Positions 51,779 to 61,809 of a stretch of 64,000 nt of DNA are shown one piece after another. The stretch is from an uncultured Hyphomicrobiales bacterium (GTDB lineage Bacteria; Pseudomonadota; Alphaproteobacteria; Rhizobiales; Beijerinckiaceae): NCBI GenBank assembly GCA_903902915.1, contig CAIUWR010000032.1, positions 62,001 to 126,000 of the forward strand. Direction: 5' to 3'. The notes beneath the pieces were generated by a model. It did no database searches and was not told the origin of the DNA. It was given only the letters and a program-made list of their open reading frames with translations. Position numbers and translations under genes: made by a program. The first letter of the stretch is position 1; every line of letters starts with the position of its first letter.

Positions 51779-52324
51779 TCAGGCTTCGTTCTCGGTCGTG
51801 GTGACCGGAGCCGGCGCCACTTCGCGCGGCTTGCGCGGAGACGACTTGCGCGCCACCGTCTTCACCGCAGCCTTGCGACCGGGCTTCGCGACGGCGGCCT
51901 TCGTCACAGCAGCCTTGCCGACGGACTTCTTGGCGGCGGTCTTCTTGACGGCAGCCTTCTTGACGGCGGTCTTCTTGACAGCGGTCTTCTTGACAGCCGT
52001 CTTCTTCACGGCGGCCTTCTTGACGGCCGTCTTTTTGACAGCGGCCTTCTTGACGGCGCCCTTGCGGGCGGTCGCCTTGACGGCTGTCTTCTTGACGGCG
52101 GTCGCCTTCGCCACGCCCTTGCGGACGGTCTTCTTCGCGGCGGTCTTCTTCGCCACGCCCTTGCGGGCGGTCGTCTTCACTGCGGTCTTCTTCACAGCGG
52201 CCTTGCGGGCGGTCTTCTTCGCTGCGGTCTTCTTCACAGCGGCCTTGCGGGCAGTCTTCTTAACGGCGGTCTTTTTCGCGGCGGTTTTCTTCGCCGGTTT
52301 ACGCTTAGTCGTTGCCTTGGCCAT
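51779..52324 (-). CDS. Histone H1-like Lys/Ala-rich repeat protein
   Basis: A 181-residue low-complexity protein; GAGGGGACC precedes the ATG at 52324 (frame open to 52375). Nearly the whole length is built of short units such as AKKTA, AVKKT, ARKA and GVAKKT, with almost only Lys, Ala, Thr, Val, Arg and Gly; the last 25 residues are more mixed (SPRKPREVAPAPVTTTE). Such C-terminal-histone-H1-like proteins (HctB, AlgP, BpH1 types) bind DNA non-specifically and compact the nucleoid. The repeats make the gene prone to length change. Followed by a hairpin. The 670 bp upstream hold no gene. Confidence 0.85.
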   Translation of the reverse strand: MAKATTKRKPAKKTAAKKTAVKKTARKAAVKKTAAKKTARKAAVKKTAVKTTARKGVAKKTAAKKTVRKGVAKATAVKKTAVKATARKGAVKKAAVKKTAVKKAAVKKTAVKKTAVKKTAVKKAAVKKTAAKKSVGKAAVTKAAVAKPGRKAAVKTVARKSSPRKPREVAPAPVTTTENEA

Positions 52325-52957
52325 CTGAGGTCCCCTCTGATTTGACAGTCGACGCGTCGATATGGAAGTCGACAACAGGCTCTACTACCGTAGCGCGGTT
52401 CATTACTCATGCAAGTGTGCAAGAACAGGATTCATGCGCAAGCAAGCAACCGCCGCTTCGCCTCAGCACGCCAACAAGGCGCCGGACGTCATTTCGTCGG
52501 GAGATCAAAGCAATGGAATCGCATGTCGATGCATCAGCAGACCATGCCTGCGCTGCGGCCGCAAGACTGGCGCCGACTTGGGGGTGAGTTTAGCATGTGC
52601 GCCGTATCGTCCACGCGGTGCGAAATGCTGAAAATATCTATTTTTATTGGCTTAAATTGCAATTCAGGCGAGCCGCCTCCGAACGTCGCGACAAAGCCGA
52701 CGCCCGGCGTCCGGCGTCGCGCCGCACCTTCACGAGCGACCGAACGAGGGCTGAGGAGCCGATTTAAACATGTGTTCCGCAGTTGGTCCGGAGGCTTGCG
52801 CAACGCGTCAGCAAAGGGCTGCGCAGGGATTCAAAAAAGTGGAAAAAAAATTTCGATGTGGCGCCGATTCCGCGCTCGCCGCGCCCGTCAAAACGCGACC
52901 CGGTGATCGAAATCGCGCAAAAACCGGATTCGACGATCTTGATTCGAGATGGATGAA
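52325..52957. other. Long intergenic region without a convincing gene
   Basis: About 630 bases between the histone-like gene and gatB. A plus-strand frame of 165 codons (52409-52906) has no ribosome site, no signal peptide and a composition typical of random GC-rich frames. There is local A/T-rich sequence near 52630-52660. It may hold the promoter of the histone-like gene; otherwise I see nothing. Confidence 0.5.
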
Positions 52958-52992
52958 GCGCCGACAAGCCGCTCGGAACGGCTCGTCGGCGC
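52958..52992 (-). terminator. Long hairpin after gatB
   Basis: GCGCCGAC-A-AGCCG (52958-52971) pairs with CGGCT-C-GTCGGCGC (52979-52992), 13 pairs with one mismatch, around a seven-base loop. It lies seven bases past the gatB stop. The following minus-strand T run is short (TTC). Confidence 0.6.
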
Positions 52993-52998
52993 ATGCGT

Positions 52999-54468
52999 TC
53001 AGATGCCGAGTTTGCGCTTCAACAGTTCATTCACTGACTGCGGATTGGCCTTGCCGCCCGTCTCTTTCATCACTTGTCCAACGAACCAACCGAGCATGGT
53101 GGGCTTGGCCTGCGCCTGCGCGACCTTGTCAGGATTGGCGGCGATGATCGCATCCACGGCAGCCTCGATGGCGCCTGTGTCAGTGACCTGTTTCATGCCG
53201 CGCGTTTCGACGAGCGCGCGCGGATCGCCGCCTTCCGTCCAGACGATTTCGAACAGATCCTTCGCGATCTTGCCCGAAATGACGCCTTCGGAAATGAGGT
53301 CCACGATGGCGCCGAGCTGATCGGCGCCGACGGGCGACGACGCGATGTCCAGGCCTTCCTTGTTGAGGCGCCCGAACAGCTCGTTGATGACCCAGTTGGC
53401 GGCGGCTTTGGCGTCGCGCCCCTTGGCCACGGCCTCATAAAAATCAGCCGACGCGCGCTCCATCACCAGCACGCCAGCATCATAGGAGGCGATGCCGTAA
53501 TCGCGCATGAAACGGGCCTTTTTCGCATCCGGCAATTCGGGCAGATGACGCGCGAGCTCTTCGACGAAAGTTTCATCGAACTCGAGCGGAAGCAGATCGG
53601 GGTCCGGGAAGTAGCGATAATCATGCGCCTCTTCCTTCGAGCGCATGGAGCGCGTTTCCCCGCGCGCCGGATCGAACAGGCGCGTCTCCTGATCAATCTT
53701 GCCGCCATCTTCCAGAATGCCGATCTGCCGACGCGCTTCGACGTCCACAGCCTGACCGATGAAGCGGATCGAATTCACGTTCTTGATTTCGCAGCGCGTG
53801 CCGAGCGGCTCGCCCGGACGGCGCACGGAGACGTTGACGTCGGCGCGCAGGCTGCCCTGCTCCATGTTGCCGTCGCAAGTGCCAAGGTAGCGCAGGATGG
53901 TGCGCAGCTTGGTCACATAGGCGCGCGCCTCTTCGGCGGAGCGAATGTCGGGCTTGGACACGATCTCCATCAGCGCGACGCCCGACCGATTGAGATCGAC
54001 GAAGCTTTCCGTTGGCGACTGGTCATGCAGCGACTTGCCTGCGTCCTGCTCCAGATGCAACCGCTCGATGCCGACGACGATCTGTTCGCTCGCGGTCACA
54101 TCCACGATCACTTCGCCCTCGCCCACGATGGGGCTCTTGTACTGCGAGATCTGATAGCCCTGCGGCAGATCGGGATAGAAATAGTTCTTGCGGTCGAAGG
54201 TCGAGCGATGGTTGATCTGCGCCTTGAGGCCGATGCCGGTGCGCACCGCCTGCTTGACGCATTCCTCGTTGATCACTGGCAACATGCCCGGCATCGCTGC
54301 GTCCACCAGCGACACATGGCTGTTGGGCTCGCCGCCGAACTCGGTCGAGGCGCCGGAGAACAGCTTCGAATGGGAGGACACCTGGGCATGGATTTCCATG
54401 CCGACGACGATTTCCCAATCGCCGGTGGCGCCCTTGATGAGCTTGGATGCGTTGGCGGGAGCGTTCAT
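52999..54468 (-). CDS. gatB: Asp/Glu-tRNA amidotransferase subunit B
   Basis: The tRNA-binding subunit of GatCAB, which converts Glu-tRNA(Gln) and Asp-tRNA(Asn) to the amidated forms. 489 residues. The kinase-like core has [50 protein letters not shown] and EIVSKPD, then the helical domain and the C-terminal YqeY-like domain with [18 protein letters not shown]. GatB is usually next to gatCA; here the ergothioneine genes egtB and egtD lie between gatA and gatB. 97 bp separate it from egtD. Confidence 0.96.
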   Translation of the reverse strand: MNAPANASKLIKGATGDWEIVVGMEIHAQVSSHSKLFSGASTEFGGEPNSHVSLVDAAMPGMLPVINEECVKQAVRTGIGLKAQINHRSTFDRKNYFYPDLPQGYQISQYKSPIVGEGEVIVDVTASEQIVVGIERLHLEQDAGKSLHDQSPTESFVDLNRSGVALMEIVSKPDIRSAEEARAYVTKLRTILRYLGTCDGNMEQGSLRADVNVSVRRPGEPLGTRCEIKNVNSIRFIGQAVDVEARRQIGILEDGGKIDQETRLFDPARGETRSMRSKEEAHDYRYFPDPDLLPLEFDETFVEELARHLPELPDAKKARFMRDYGIASYDAGVLVMERASADFYEAVAKGRDAKAAANWVINELFGRLNKEGLDIASSPVGADQLGAIVDLISEGVISGKIAKDLFEIVWTEGGDPRALVETRGMKQVTDTGAIEAAVDAIIAANPDKVAQAQAKPTMLGWFVGQVMKETGGKANPQSVNELLKRKLGI

Positions 54469-54565
54469 GGACCTGTCCGCAAGGTTGGCGCGGACGGCAG
54501 GCGCCCGCGCGGGTTCCCGCTTCTTCTAGAAGGACAAAGCCTCGCGAACAAGACCGCTGGCGCGC

Positions 54566-55528
54566 TCAGGACGCAATCAGCTCATGCACGCTGAACAAAT
54601 GCGCGGGATCGCGCCAGAGCGCGACAGGCGACCAACCCGCTCTACGCGCCAACGCCAGAAAATCTTCCACCGTATATTTGTGGGAGTTCTCCGTATGGAT
54701 GCGCTCCTGCGGCGCAAAACGAAAGCTGCGCCCAAGTATCCGCACCTGCTGCGGCCACAGGCTCACGAGCCGCATTTCGATACGACTTTCGTCGGGATCG
54801 AAATGCGCCTCATGCGCGAAACCGGACAGATCGAAGTCTGCGCCCAGCTCGCGATTGATGCGCGTGAGCAGATTGAGATTGAAAGCCGCTGTGACGCCCT
54901 TGGCGTCGTCATAGGCCGCGAGCAGGCGCGCGACGTCCTTGCGCAGGTCGACGCCGATCACGAGGCGCGCTTGCGCCCCAAGGGTCGACGCCATGTCGCG
55001 CATGAGGCCGACGGCCTCCTCGCGCACGAGGTTGCCGATGGTCGAGCCGGGAAAAAAGCCGAGCCGTGGCGCATCCGCCAACTCAGTCGGCAGGTCGAGC
55101 GGCATGCGGAAATCCCCCACCCGCGTGATGACGCGCAAGTTCGGATAGCACGCCGCAAGCCGCTCCCTCGCGCCCTCGAGCGCTGATTCCGACACGTCGA
55201 TGGCGACATAGGCGGCGAGATCGGGCATGGCGTCGAGCAGGATTTCCGTCTTCCGGCTGGAGCCGGAGCCGAACTCCACCAACACGCCGCCGGGCGCCAC
55301 GCGCCGCGCCAATTCGCCCGCATGTTCGCGCAGGATAGCAAGCTCGGTGCGGGTGGGGTAATATTCGTCGAGGTCCGTGATCTCCTCGAAAAGCTCGCTG
55401 CCGCGCGCATCGTAAAAATAGCGGCAAGGCAGGCTCTTTTGAGCGTGAGAAAGGCCCTCGATCACGGCGGCGGCGAATTCTTCGTCGAGCGGCGCGAGAG
55501 CGCTCTGCGGCGGCTGAACCTCGTTCAT
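54566..55528 (-). CDS. egtD: L-histidine N-alpha-methyltransferase, ergothioneine biosynthesis
   Basis: Trimethylates the alpha-amino group of histidine to hercynine with three S-adenosylmethionine, first step to ergothioneine. 320 residues, family length. It shows the EgtD pattern: LPCRYFYDARGSELFEEITDLDEYYPTRTE in outline, the SAM motif EFGSGSSRKTEILLDA, FFPGSTIGN, and at the end NSHKYTVEDFLALARRAGW. The ATG overlaps the egtB stop (ATGA), so egtB and egtD are coupled. egtA, egtC and egtE are not in the window. Confidence 0.94.
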   Translation of the reverse strand: MNEVQPPQSALAPLDEEFAAAVIEGLSHAQKSLPCRYFYDARGSELFEEITDLDEYYPTRTELAILREHAGELARRVAPGGVLVEFGSGSSRKTEILLDAMPDLAAYVAIDVSESALEGARERLAACYPNLRVITRVGDFRMPLDLPTELADAPRLGFFPGSTIGNLVREEAVGLMRDMASTLGAQARLVIGVDLRKDVARLLAAYDDAKGVTAAFNLNLLTRINRELGADFDLSGFAHEAHFDPDESRIEMRLVSLWPQQVRILGRSFRFAPQERIHTENSHKYTVEDFLALARRAGWSPVALWRDPAHLFSVHELIAS

Positions 55529-56778
55529 GCGCCGTCATCTGCAAGGCGCAGGCCGGTGAACTGCCAGCGCTGATGAGGGTGGAAGAAATTGCGGTAGGTC
55601 GTCCGCGCGTGGCCTTGCGGGGTCACGCAGGAAGAGCCTCTGAGCACATGTTGGTTGATCATGAATTTCCCGTTGTATTCGCCCACGGCGCCCGGCGCCG
55701 CGCGGAAGCCCCGATAGGGCAGATAGGCCGATGACGTCCATTGCCAGACGTCGCCGAACATTTGCGTCAGCCCCTGCCCCGCTGGCGCAGGCCTTGGCCG
55801 CAAGGCGCCGGCGCCTTCAACCGGCAGGCCCAGCGCGGCGACCTCCCATTCGAACTCGCTTGGCAGACGCTTGCCCGCCCAGCGCGCGTAAGCGTCGGCT
55901 TCATAGAAGCTCACATGACAGACCGGCGCGGCAGGATCGAGCGGGCGCAAACCGTCGAGCGTCATCTGCATCCACTGGCCATCGCGTTCTTCGCAATAGA
56001 GCGGCGCCCTGATCCCCTCGTTCTGGAGCCATGACCAGCCGTCGGAGAGCCACAGGGCGGGCGCGCGATAGCCGCCGTCGGTCATGAAGGCCAGCCATTC
56101 CTCATTGGTCACGGCGCGCGTGGCGAGGCGGAAATCGTCCACGAAGACCCGCTGACGCGGCGTCTCGTTATCGAAGCAGAAACCCTCGCCTGCGTGGCCG
56201 ACCTCATGCAGGCTGGCGGCGAAACTGACGAAGCCAAGCGCGGGCGCGGCGCTTCCTGCAGGTTCGTCATGGGTGGCGCGATAGCGCGGGCGCAGAGGGT
56301 TGAGCGCGAAGAGATTCAGGATGTCGGTCAGCAGCAATTCCTGATGCTGTTGCTCATGCTGCACGCCAAGCTCGATGAGGTCTGCGAGCGCGCGGTCGCC
56401 ATCGCCGCCAGCGGCGAAGAGTTCGCGCAAGCCCGCGTCCACATGGGCGCGATAGGCGAGCACCTCTTCGCATGTGGGCCGGGTCAGCAAGCCGCGCCAG
56501 GGACGCGGATGACGCGGGCCTGCGGATTCGTAATAGGAGTTGAACAGATAGGCGAACCGCTCATCAAAGACGCGATAGCCGTCGCAACGCGCGAGGATGA
56601 AGGTCTCGAAGAACCAGGTCGTATGGGCGAGGTGCCACTTGGTGGGGCTGGCGTCGTCCATCGACTGGACCGTCTGGTCCTCTGGCGTCAACGGTTCCGC
56701 CAGTTCCACCGACCGACGCCGCGTGGAAAAAAGCCGCCGCTCCAGTTGCGTCTCCGCCGCTTGTGCGCTGATGGTCAT
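55525..56778 (-). CDS. egtB: Hercynine oxygenase / sulfoxide synthase EgtB
   Basis: Non-haem iron enzyme joining hercynine to cysteine or gamma-glutamylcysteine as a sulfoxide. 417 residues: an N-terminal DinB-like domain with HLAHTTWFFETF and GVQHEQQHQELLL, which supply the three iron-binding His, and a C-terminal formylglycine-generating/sulfatase-modifying domain (HEVGHAGEGFCFDNETPRQRV, EFEWEVAALG, VWQWTSSAYLPYRGF, RGSSCVTPQGHARTTYRNFF in outline). Start ATG 56778. It lies 115 bp downstream of gatA and is translationally coupled to egtD. Which sulfur donor it uses cannot be told by eye. Confidence 0.94.
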   Translation of the reverse strand: MTISAQAAETQLERRLFSTRRRSVELAEPLTPEDQTVQSMDDASPTKWHLAHTTWFFETFILARCDGYRVFDERFAYLFNSYYESAGPRHPRPWRGLLTRPTCEEVLAYRAHVDAGLRELFAAGGDGDRALADLIELGVQHEQQHQELLLTDILNLFALNPLRPRYRATHDEPAGSAAPALGFVSFAASLHEVGHAGEGFCFDNETPRQRVFVDDFRLATRAVTNEEWLAFMTDGGYRAPALWLSDGWSWLQNEGIRAPLYCEERDGQWMQMTLDGLRPLDPAAPVCHVSFYEADAYARWAGKRLPSEFEWEVAALGLPVEGAGALRPRPAPAGQGLTQMFGDVWQWTSSAYLPYRGFRAAPGAVGEYNGKFMINQHVLRGSSCVTPQGHARTTYRNFFHPHQRWQFTGLRLADDGA

Positions 56779-56893
56779 GCAGGATCCTGCGTTTGCGCAG
56801 CGCAGGTCGCCGCGCCCGGCGGCAACGTATCGCCCTCCCGATGGTTCCGCAAAGGGAGCGCAAAGAGGATCGAGAAGGCGCGCGCGCCCGCCC

Positions 56894-58411
56894 TCACCAC
56901 CAGGGCTGCGGCAGGGCCACGCGACCCGCAGATTCCTCGATCACCGACGCGACCGAGAACAGCGTCTCTTCGTCGAAGGGACGTCCGATCAGTTGCAGGC
57001 CCAGCGGCAGACCGTCGGCGGAGAGGCCCGCAGGCACAGCGATGCCGGGAAGGCCCGCCATGTTCACCGTCACGGTGAACACGTCGTTGAGATACATTTC
57101 CACCGGATCCGTCGAGCCCTTTTCGCCAATGCCGAAGGCGGCGGAAGGAGTGGCGGGGGTCAGGATCGCGTCCACGCCCTGCGCATAGGCCTTTTCGAAA
57201 TCCTGCTTGATGAGCGTGCGGATCTTCTGCGCGCGCACATAATAAGCGTCGTAATAGCCAGCGGAGAGCACATAGGCGCCGATCATGATGCGGCGGCGCA
57301 CCTCGGGGCCGAAGCCCGCGCGGCGCGTATTCTCGTACATGGCCGAGATGTCCTTGCCCGGCACGCGCAATCCGTAGCGCACGCCATCGTAGCGCGCGAG
57401 GTTGGACGAAGCCTCGGCGGGCGCCACGATGTAATAGGCGGGCAGCGCGGTCTTGGTGTGCGGCAGTGAGATGTCGACGATCTCCGCGCCCGCAGCCTTC
57501 AGGAAGGCGACGCCGTCGGCCCAGAGCTTCTCGATCTCGGCGGGCATGCCCTCGATGCGGTATTCCTTGGGAATGCCGATCTTCTTGCCCTTGATGGAGC
57601 GCCCGATGGAGGCCTCGTAATCGGGCACGGGCGCGTCGATGCAGGTGGCGTCCTTGGCGTCGTGGCCGGCCATGGAGCGCAGCATGATCGCGCAATCGCG
57701 CACCGTGCGGGCGATGGGGCCGGCCTGATCGAGCGAGGAGGCGAAAGCCACCATGCCCCAGCGCGAGCAGCGGCCATAGGTGGGCTTGATGCCGACCGTG
57801 CCGGTGAAGGCGGCGGGCTGGCGGATCGAGCCGCCGGTGTCGCTGGCGGTGGCGCCGAGGCACAGATGCGCGGCCACCGCGGAGGCCGAACCACCCGACG
57901 AGCCGCCGGGCACCAGCAGGCCCTTCTTGTCGCCAGCCAGCGCCTCGCGCGCCCAGGCGCCGTCGCGGTGCGGGGGCAGCCAGGGCGAGGCGACGGGCCC
58001 GAAGAACGAGGTCTCGTTGGACGAGCCCATGGCGAATTCGTCCATGTTGAGCTTGCCCAGCATGACCGCGCCGTCGCGCCACAGATGGGAGGTGACGGTG
58101 GACTCGTAGTCCGGCTTGAACCCATCGAGGATATGGCTGCAAGCCTGCGTATGGACGCCCTTGGTCGCGTAGAGATCCTTGACGCCCAGCGGCAAGCCTT
58201 CAAGCGGGCCAGCCGTTCCGCTGGCGATGCGCGCGTCGGAAACGGCCGCCATGGCGAGCGCCTGATCGGGCGTCTCCAGCACATAGGCGTTGAGCCCGCG
58301 CGCCTTCGCCATGGCGTCCAGATGGGCCTGCGTCAGTTCGACGGCGGAGAGGGTCTTGGCCTGCAAAGCGTCGCGCGCTTGCGCAAGGGTGAGGCGGGTC
58401 ACGTCGGTCAT
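56894..58411 (-). CDS. gatA: Asp/Glu-tRNA amidotransferase subunit A
   Basis: The glutaminase subunit of GatCAB, amidase-signature family, 505 residues. The Ser-cisSer-Lys triad is intact: K in [10 protein letters not shown], Ser pairs in [13 protein letters not shown] and [13 protein letters not shown]. The ATG at 58411 gives [16 protein letters not shown]; the frame open to 58552 overlaps gatC and is not used. It releases ammonia that is channelled to GatB. It follows gatC by 61 bp and precedes egtB. Confidence 0.97.
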   Translation of the reverse strand: MTDVTRLTLAQARDALQAKTLSAVELTQAHLDAMAKARGLNAYVLETPDQALAMAAVSDARIASGTAGPLEGLPLGVKDLYATKGVHTQACSHILDGFKPDYESTVTSHLWRDGAVMLGKLNMDEFAMGSSNETSFFGPVASPWLPPHRDGAWAREALAGDKKGLLVPGGSSGGSASAVAAHLCLGATASDTGGSIRQPAAFTGTVGIKPTYGRCSRWGMVAFASSLDQAGPIARTVRDCAIMLRSMAGHDAKDATCIDAPVPDYEASIGRSIKGKKIGIPKEYRIEGMPAEIEKLWADGVAFLKAAGAEIVDISLPHTKTALPAYYIVAPAEASSNLARYDGVRYGLRVPGKDISAMYENTRRAGFGPEVRRRIMIGAYVLSAGYYDAYYVRAQKIRTLIKQDFEKAYAQGVDAILTPATPSAAFGIGEKGSTDPVEMYLNDVFTVTVNMAGLPGIAVPAGLSADGLPLGLQLIGRPFDEETLFSVASVIEESAGRVALPQPWW

Positions 58412-58472
58412 ATGGGTCACTCTGGCCGAGGGCGGCGAACAGGATGAGGGGATGAGGTGCGGGGCTGGACGC

Positions 58473-58760
58473 CTATTCCACGACCTTGGGCACGGTGAAG
58501 AAGCCGTCTTCGCTGTCGGGCGCATTGGCCACGACGACGTCGGCGCCCGCATGGTCGGTCACGGCGTCCTTGCGCCAGACCATCTTCATGGGCACCACGG
58601 AAGTCATGGGCTCGACGCCCTCCACGTCAACCGCGCTCAACTCTTCAATGAATGAGAGGATCGCGTTGAGCTCTTGCTGGAGATGGGGAACCTCCTCCTC
58701 GCTCACGGCGATGCGCGCCAGATGCGCGATGCGGCGGACGGTCGCCTGGTCAACGGACAT
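58473..58760 (-). CDS. gatC: Asp/Glu-tRNA amidotransferase subunit C
   Basis: The 95-residue belt subunit that ties GatA to Gat[24 protein letters not shown] at the start, [21 protein letters not shown] in the middle and the WRKDAV/VPKVVE end are standard for GatC. ATG 58760 is the family start, though the frame is open to 59171. Divergent from ruvX with 132 bp between starts. Confidence 0.96.
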   Translation of the reverse strand: MSVDQATVRRIAHLARIAVSEEEVPHLQQELNAILSFIEELSAVDVEGVEPMTSVVPMKMVWRKDAVTDHAGADVVVANAPDSEDGFFTVPKVVE

Positions 58761-58892
58761 GCTTGCTCCAAACAAATGGCGAGACGAAAGGCGGCGCAAA
58801 ACAAGCGCCTGCGCCTGCCCTATATCATCGCACGCTTTGACGACGCAAACTGGAACCATGGTCAAGCGCGCCCGCACATGATAGGGCGGCGC

Positions 58893-59378
58893 ATGGCCGA
58901 CAATCTTCTCACCATCGAAACGCTGCTTCCCCGCCTCTCCCGCTATGGCAGGCTGATGGGCATAGACCTCGGCACAAAGACGATCGGACTCGCCCTGTCC
59001 GACGTGGAGCGCCGCATCGCGACGCCGCTGGAGACGGTCCAGCGCACCAAGTTCACGAAAGATGTGGCGCGCATGGTGGAGCTGGCGACGAAGCATGAAG
59101 TCGTCGCCTATGTCATCGGCCTGCCGCTCAACATGGATGGCAGCGAGGGCCCGCGCGCCCAGTCGACCCACGCCTTCATCCGCAACTGCGCCCCCCTCAC
59201 GCCGATCCCCTTCATCTTCCAGGACGAGCGCCTGTCGACCGCCGCCGTCACCCGCTCCCTCATCGAGCAGGACGCCTCGCGCGCGAAACGCGCCGAAATC
59301 GTGGACCGTATGGCGGCCGCCTATATCTTGCAGGGCGTGCTGGACCGGCTCAACTACCTGGCGAAAGATCAGGCGTGA
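58893..59378 (+). CDS. ruvX: Holliday junction resolvase-like / pre-16S rRNA nuclease YqgF
   Basis: A 161-residue RNase H-fold nuclease. ATG 58893 follows GGGCGGC; upstream in-frame codons overlap gatC. Active-site acidic motifs are present: [15 protein letters not shown] with the first Asp, [17 protein letters not shown], and [12 protein letters not shown] with Glu, then a conserved [14 protein letters not shown]. YqgF processes the 5' end of pre-16S rRNA in E. coli and was first proposed as a Holliday junction resolvase. Pairing with gatC or pyrB loci is usual in Rhizobiales. Confidence 0.93.
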   Translation: MADNLLTIETLLPRLSRYGRLMGIDLGTKTIGLALSDVERRIATPLETVQRTKFTKDVARMVELATKHEVVAYVIGLPLNMDGSEGPRAQSTHAFIRNCAPLTPIPFIFQDERLSTAAVTRSLIEQDASRAKRAEIVDRMAAAYILQGVLDRLNYLAKDQA

Positions 59379-59389
59379 TTAGACCAATT

Positions 59390-59550
59390 GGCGAGAAGCG
59401 TTTTAAAATAAACAGCATGATAAATAATAATTCTAATATATTGAAAATAAACAATATTTTATTTTTTATTGATTTAGATGATAATACTTCAGTTCAATTG
59501 AGAGCCACTATTAACGATCAGTTCTACATTTTCTTATAATTATTATTTGC
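59390..59550. other. AT-rich non-coding island
   Basis: About 160 bases made almost wholly of A and T, in sharp contrast to the GC-rich flanks. AAAATAAA (59444-59451) pairs perfectly with TTTATTTT (59458-59465) around a six-base loop. No frame of note crosses it. It lies between ruvX and a small ORF, with dprA beyond, and could be a nucleoid-protein-bound site, a remnant of foreign DNA or a strong promoter region. Confidence 0.6.
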
Positions 59551-59653
59551 AACGTCGACTGGAATCGGCAAGAAATAGAGTTGTCGTATGAACAAAAGGA
59601 GGAGGGCGATCTTTGTAGCATTGAACGCTACATCATCTCGCTCTCGTTGACAT

Positions 59654-59914
59654 ATGGTCGCGAAACTTCGCAATGGCGCGAAAACTACCGAACAGCCTCC
59701 TAGCCAGCACGGCCGCAAGCCCCCATCGCGCTTGAAGAACAGGTGCGAACCGGACCGGGCCAATGACCAGAGACAGGCGGAAGCCGCCCGCTATATCGCA
59801 GCGATGTCAGGGGAATTGGCCGCAATGGCGAATGGCGTCAGCCTTGGTCTCGTCGCCCATTTCCTCGCCATGGCGCAGGCGGAGGCGCAGGACGTCGCCG
59901 AACGCGCCGCCTGA
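59654..59914 (+). CDS. Small conserved-looking protein of unknown function
   Basis: An 86-residue protein. The first 45 residues are basic and low in structure (GAKTTEQPPSQHGRKPPSRL); the rest forms two helices: AARYIAAMSGELAAMANGVS and LGLVAHFLAMAQAEAQDVAE. That helical C-terminal pattern, ending in A.AEA.., recurs in short alphaproteobacterial hypothetical proteins, so I keep it. The start is uncertain; no clear ribosome site. It is convergent with dprA, five bases between the stops. Confidence 0.5.
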   Translation: MVAKLRNGAKTTEQPPSQHGRKPPSRLKNRCEPDRANDQRQAEAARYIAAMSGELAAMANGVSLGLVAHFLAMAQAEAQDVAERAA

Positions 59915-59919
59915 AGCCA

Positions 59920-61176
59920 TCAACGCTGCGGCAGCAGCGAAACCAGCCCGCCGCCATGACGCTCCAGGCGTCCTTCCAGTTCGAGATCGAGCAGCGCCGA
60001 ACGCACCTGCGCGACCGGCGCGCCCGACGCGCGCACAAGATCATCCAGCGCCACTGGCGAGGGGCCGAGCAGGCTCTCGACTTGCGCGCGCAACGCCAGC
60101 CCCTGATGGGCCGCGCGCGGCGCATCAGCGAAGGCTGGCGAGGGCGCGGCGCGCACCGGCTCGTCGAAGGCGAGCCCCGCCACAGTCGTGGGCGCAGCAA
60201 CCTCGTCGTAGAGAAGATTGAACTCGTCCCACAGCGGTTCGGCTGGCGCCCGCCTTTCATCTTCGCGGAACAGCGGCAGTTGCGGCTCGCCGCCGCCCGC
60301 CATGGGCAGGAGCACGTTCAGCACATCCTCCGCGCGGGTGCACAGGGTCGCGCCGTCGCGCAGCAACTGGTTGGTCCCCTCGGCGCGCGGATCGAGCGGG
60401 GAGCCCGGCACGGCGAAAATCTCGCGCCCCTCGTCGGCGGCGAATTTGGCGGTGATCAGCGAGCCTGATCCGCGCGAAGCCTCGATCACCAGCGTGCCCA
60501 GCGCCATTCCCGCCACAATGCGGTTGCGCCTTGGGAAATCGCGTCCACGCGGCTCCCAGCCGAGCGGCATCTCGCTGATGAGGGCGCCGCGCGCGCAAAT
60601 GTTCTGCGCCAGTCCGACATGTTCGGGCGGATAGATCTTGTCGAGACCGCCCGCCAGCGCGGCCACCGTGCCCATGCCGATGCTCGCCTGGTGAGCGCGG
60701 GCGTCAACGCCGCGCGCGAGGCCGGACGCGATGACGAAGCCCGCCGCCGCCAGATCGCGCACCACCCGCTCGGTGAAGGCCAGCCCCGCCGCCGAGGCGT
60801 TGCGCGAACCGATGACCGCCACCATGGGCCGCGCGAACACGGCGAGATCGCCCTGCACCGCGATCAGCGGCGGCGGCGAATGGATGGAGCGCAGCGCCTT
60901 GGGATACTCCGGGTCGCCAAGCGCCACGAGGCGCGCGCCGCGCGCGGACAGTTCGTCCATTTCGCGGCGGCAGGCGTCTGCGTCAGCGACGGCGATGGAA
61001 CGGCCTTTTCGCGCGGCGAGGCGCGGCAAAGCGTCGAGCGCGGCGGCGGCGCCGCCGTGGCGATTGATCAGGGCGCGGAAGGTCTGCGGACCGATGCTTT
61101 CGGTCCGAATGAGGCGAAGCCAATCGAGACGCTGAGCGTCCGTCAATCGCGCGCCCGATCCCTCCGCTGCGCTCAT
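59920..61176 (-). CDS. dprA: DNA-processing protein DprA
   Basis: Loads RecA on incoming single-stranded DNA during natural transformation. 418 residues. N-terminal helical domain ([14 protein letters not shown]), then the Rossmann fold with [34 protein letters not shown] and [27 protein letters not shown], and a C-terminal winged-helix domain ending LVSLLPQR. The ATG at 61176 overlaps the plsY stop (ATGA). In many alphaproteobacteria it is kept without full competence machinery. Confidence 0.93.
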   Translation of the reverse strand: MSAAEGSGARLTDAQRLDWLRLIRTESIGPQTFRALINRHGGAAAALDALPRLAARKGRSIAVADADACRREMDELSARGARLVALGDPEYPKALRSIHSPPPLIAVQGDLAVFARPMVAVIGSRNASAAGLAFTERVVRDLAAAGFVIASGLARGVDARAHQASIGMGTVAALAGGLDKIYPPEHVGLAQNICARGALISEMPLGWEPRGRDFPRRNRIVAGMALGTLVIEASRGSGSLITAKFAADEGREIFAVPGSPLDPRAEGTNQLLRDGATLCTRAEDVLNVLLPMAGGGEPQLPLFREDERRAPAEPLWDEFNLLYDEVAAPTTVAGLAFDEPVRAAPSPAFADAPRAAHQGLALRAQVESLLGPSPVALDDLVRASGAPVAQVRSALLDLELEGRLERHGGGLVSLLPQR

Positions 61177-61775
61177 GAGCGATCGCCAATCCTGCTCTCG
61201 GCGCCCGCGAGAAGGCGCGCGATATTGGCCCGGTGGGTGAAGAAGATCATGGCGGCGAGGACGAGGCCCATCAGCCCCTGCGCGCCCTGCCCGCTCGCAA
61301 AGAAAGCGGTGGGCGCAACGGCGCTGGCGACAAGCGCCGCGAGGGAGGAATAGCGCGTCACCTTGGCGACCGCGAGCCAGACCAGCGCAAAGACGACGCC
61401 AGCGGGCCAATAGAGGCCGAGCAGGCAGCCAAGAAAGGTCGCGACGCCCTTGCCGCCTTTGAATTTCAACCAGACTGGAAAGATGTGTCCGCTGAACGCG
61501 CCAAGCGCCGCCGCCATGGCGGGCGCCTCGCCCCAGCGGGCGGCGATGAGGATCGCGATGGTTCCCTTCAGCGCGTCGCACAGCAAGGTCGCAGCGGCCA
61601 GATCCTTGCGGCCGGTGCGCAGCACATTGGTCGCGCCGATGTTTTGCGAACCGATGGTGCGAATGTCCTGCGTGCCTGCGGCTTTGGTGATCAGCAGGCC
61701 GAACGGAACCGAGCCGAGCAGATAGCCGAACAGCAGCGCAAGAAGGGTTTCTGAAGTGAACAAATCAAGGCCCAA
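61173..61775 (-). CDS. plsY: Glycerol-3-phosphate acyltransferase PlsY
   Basis: Acyl-phosphate:glycerol-3-phosphate acyltransferase, the first acylation of phospholipid synthesis, in the inner membrane. About 200 residues with five or six membrane helices. Conserved loops: [36 protein letters not shown] and the final HRANIARLL. Start is probably TTG 61775 after GGGGGG; the frame runs to 61835, overlapping the preceding gene. It is between pyrC' and dprA, a normal Rhizobiales order. Confidence 0.92.
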   Translation of the reverse strand: MGLDLFTSETLLALLFGYLLGSVPFGLLITKAAGTQDIRTIGSQNIGATNVLRTGRKDLAAATLLCDALKGTIAILIAARWGEAPAMAAALGAFSGHIFPVWLKFKGGKGVATFLGCLLGLYWPAGVVFALVWLAVAKVTRYSSLAALVASAVAPTAFFASGQGAQGLMGLVLAAMIFFTHRANIARLLAGAESRIGDRS

Positions 61776-61809
61776 TGAGACTTGCGCCCCCCGGCGCGCG
61801 CTCGTGAGC

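Noticed and set aside
52409-52906. A 165-codon plus-strand frame before gatB
   Set aside because: No ribosome site, no recognisable domain, residue use like random GC-rich sequence.
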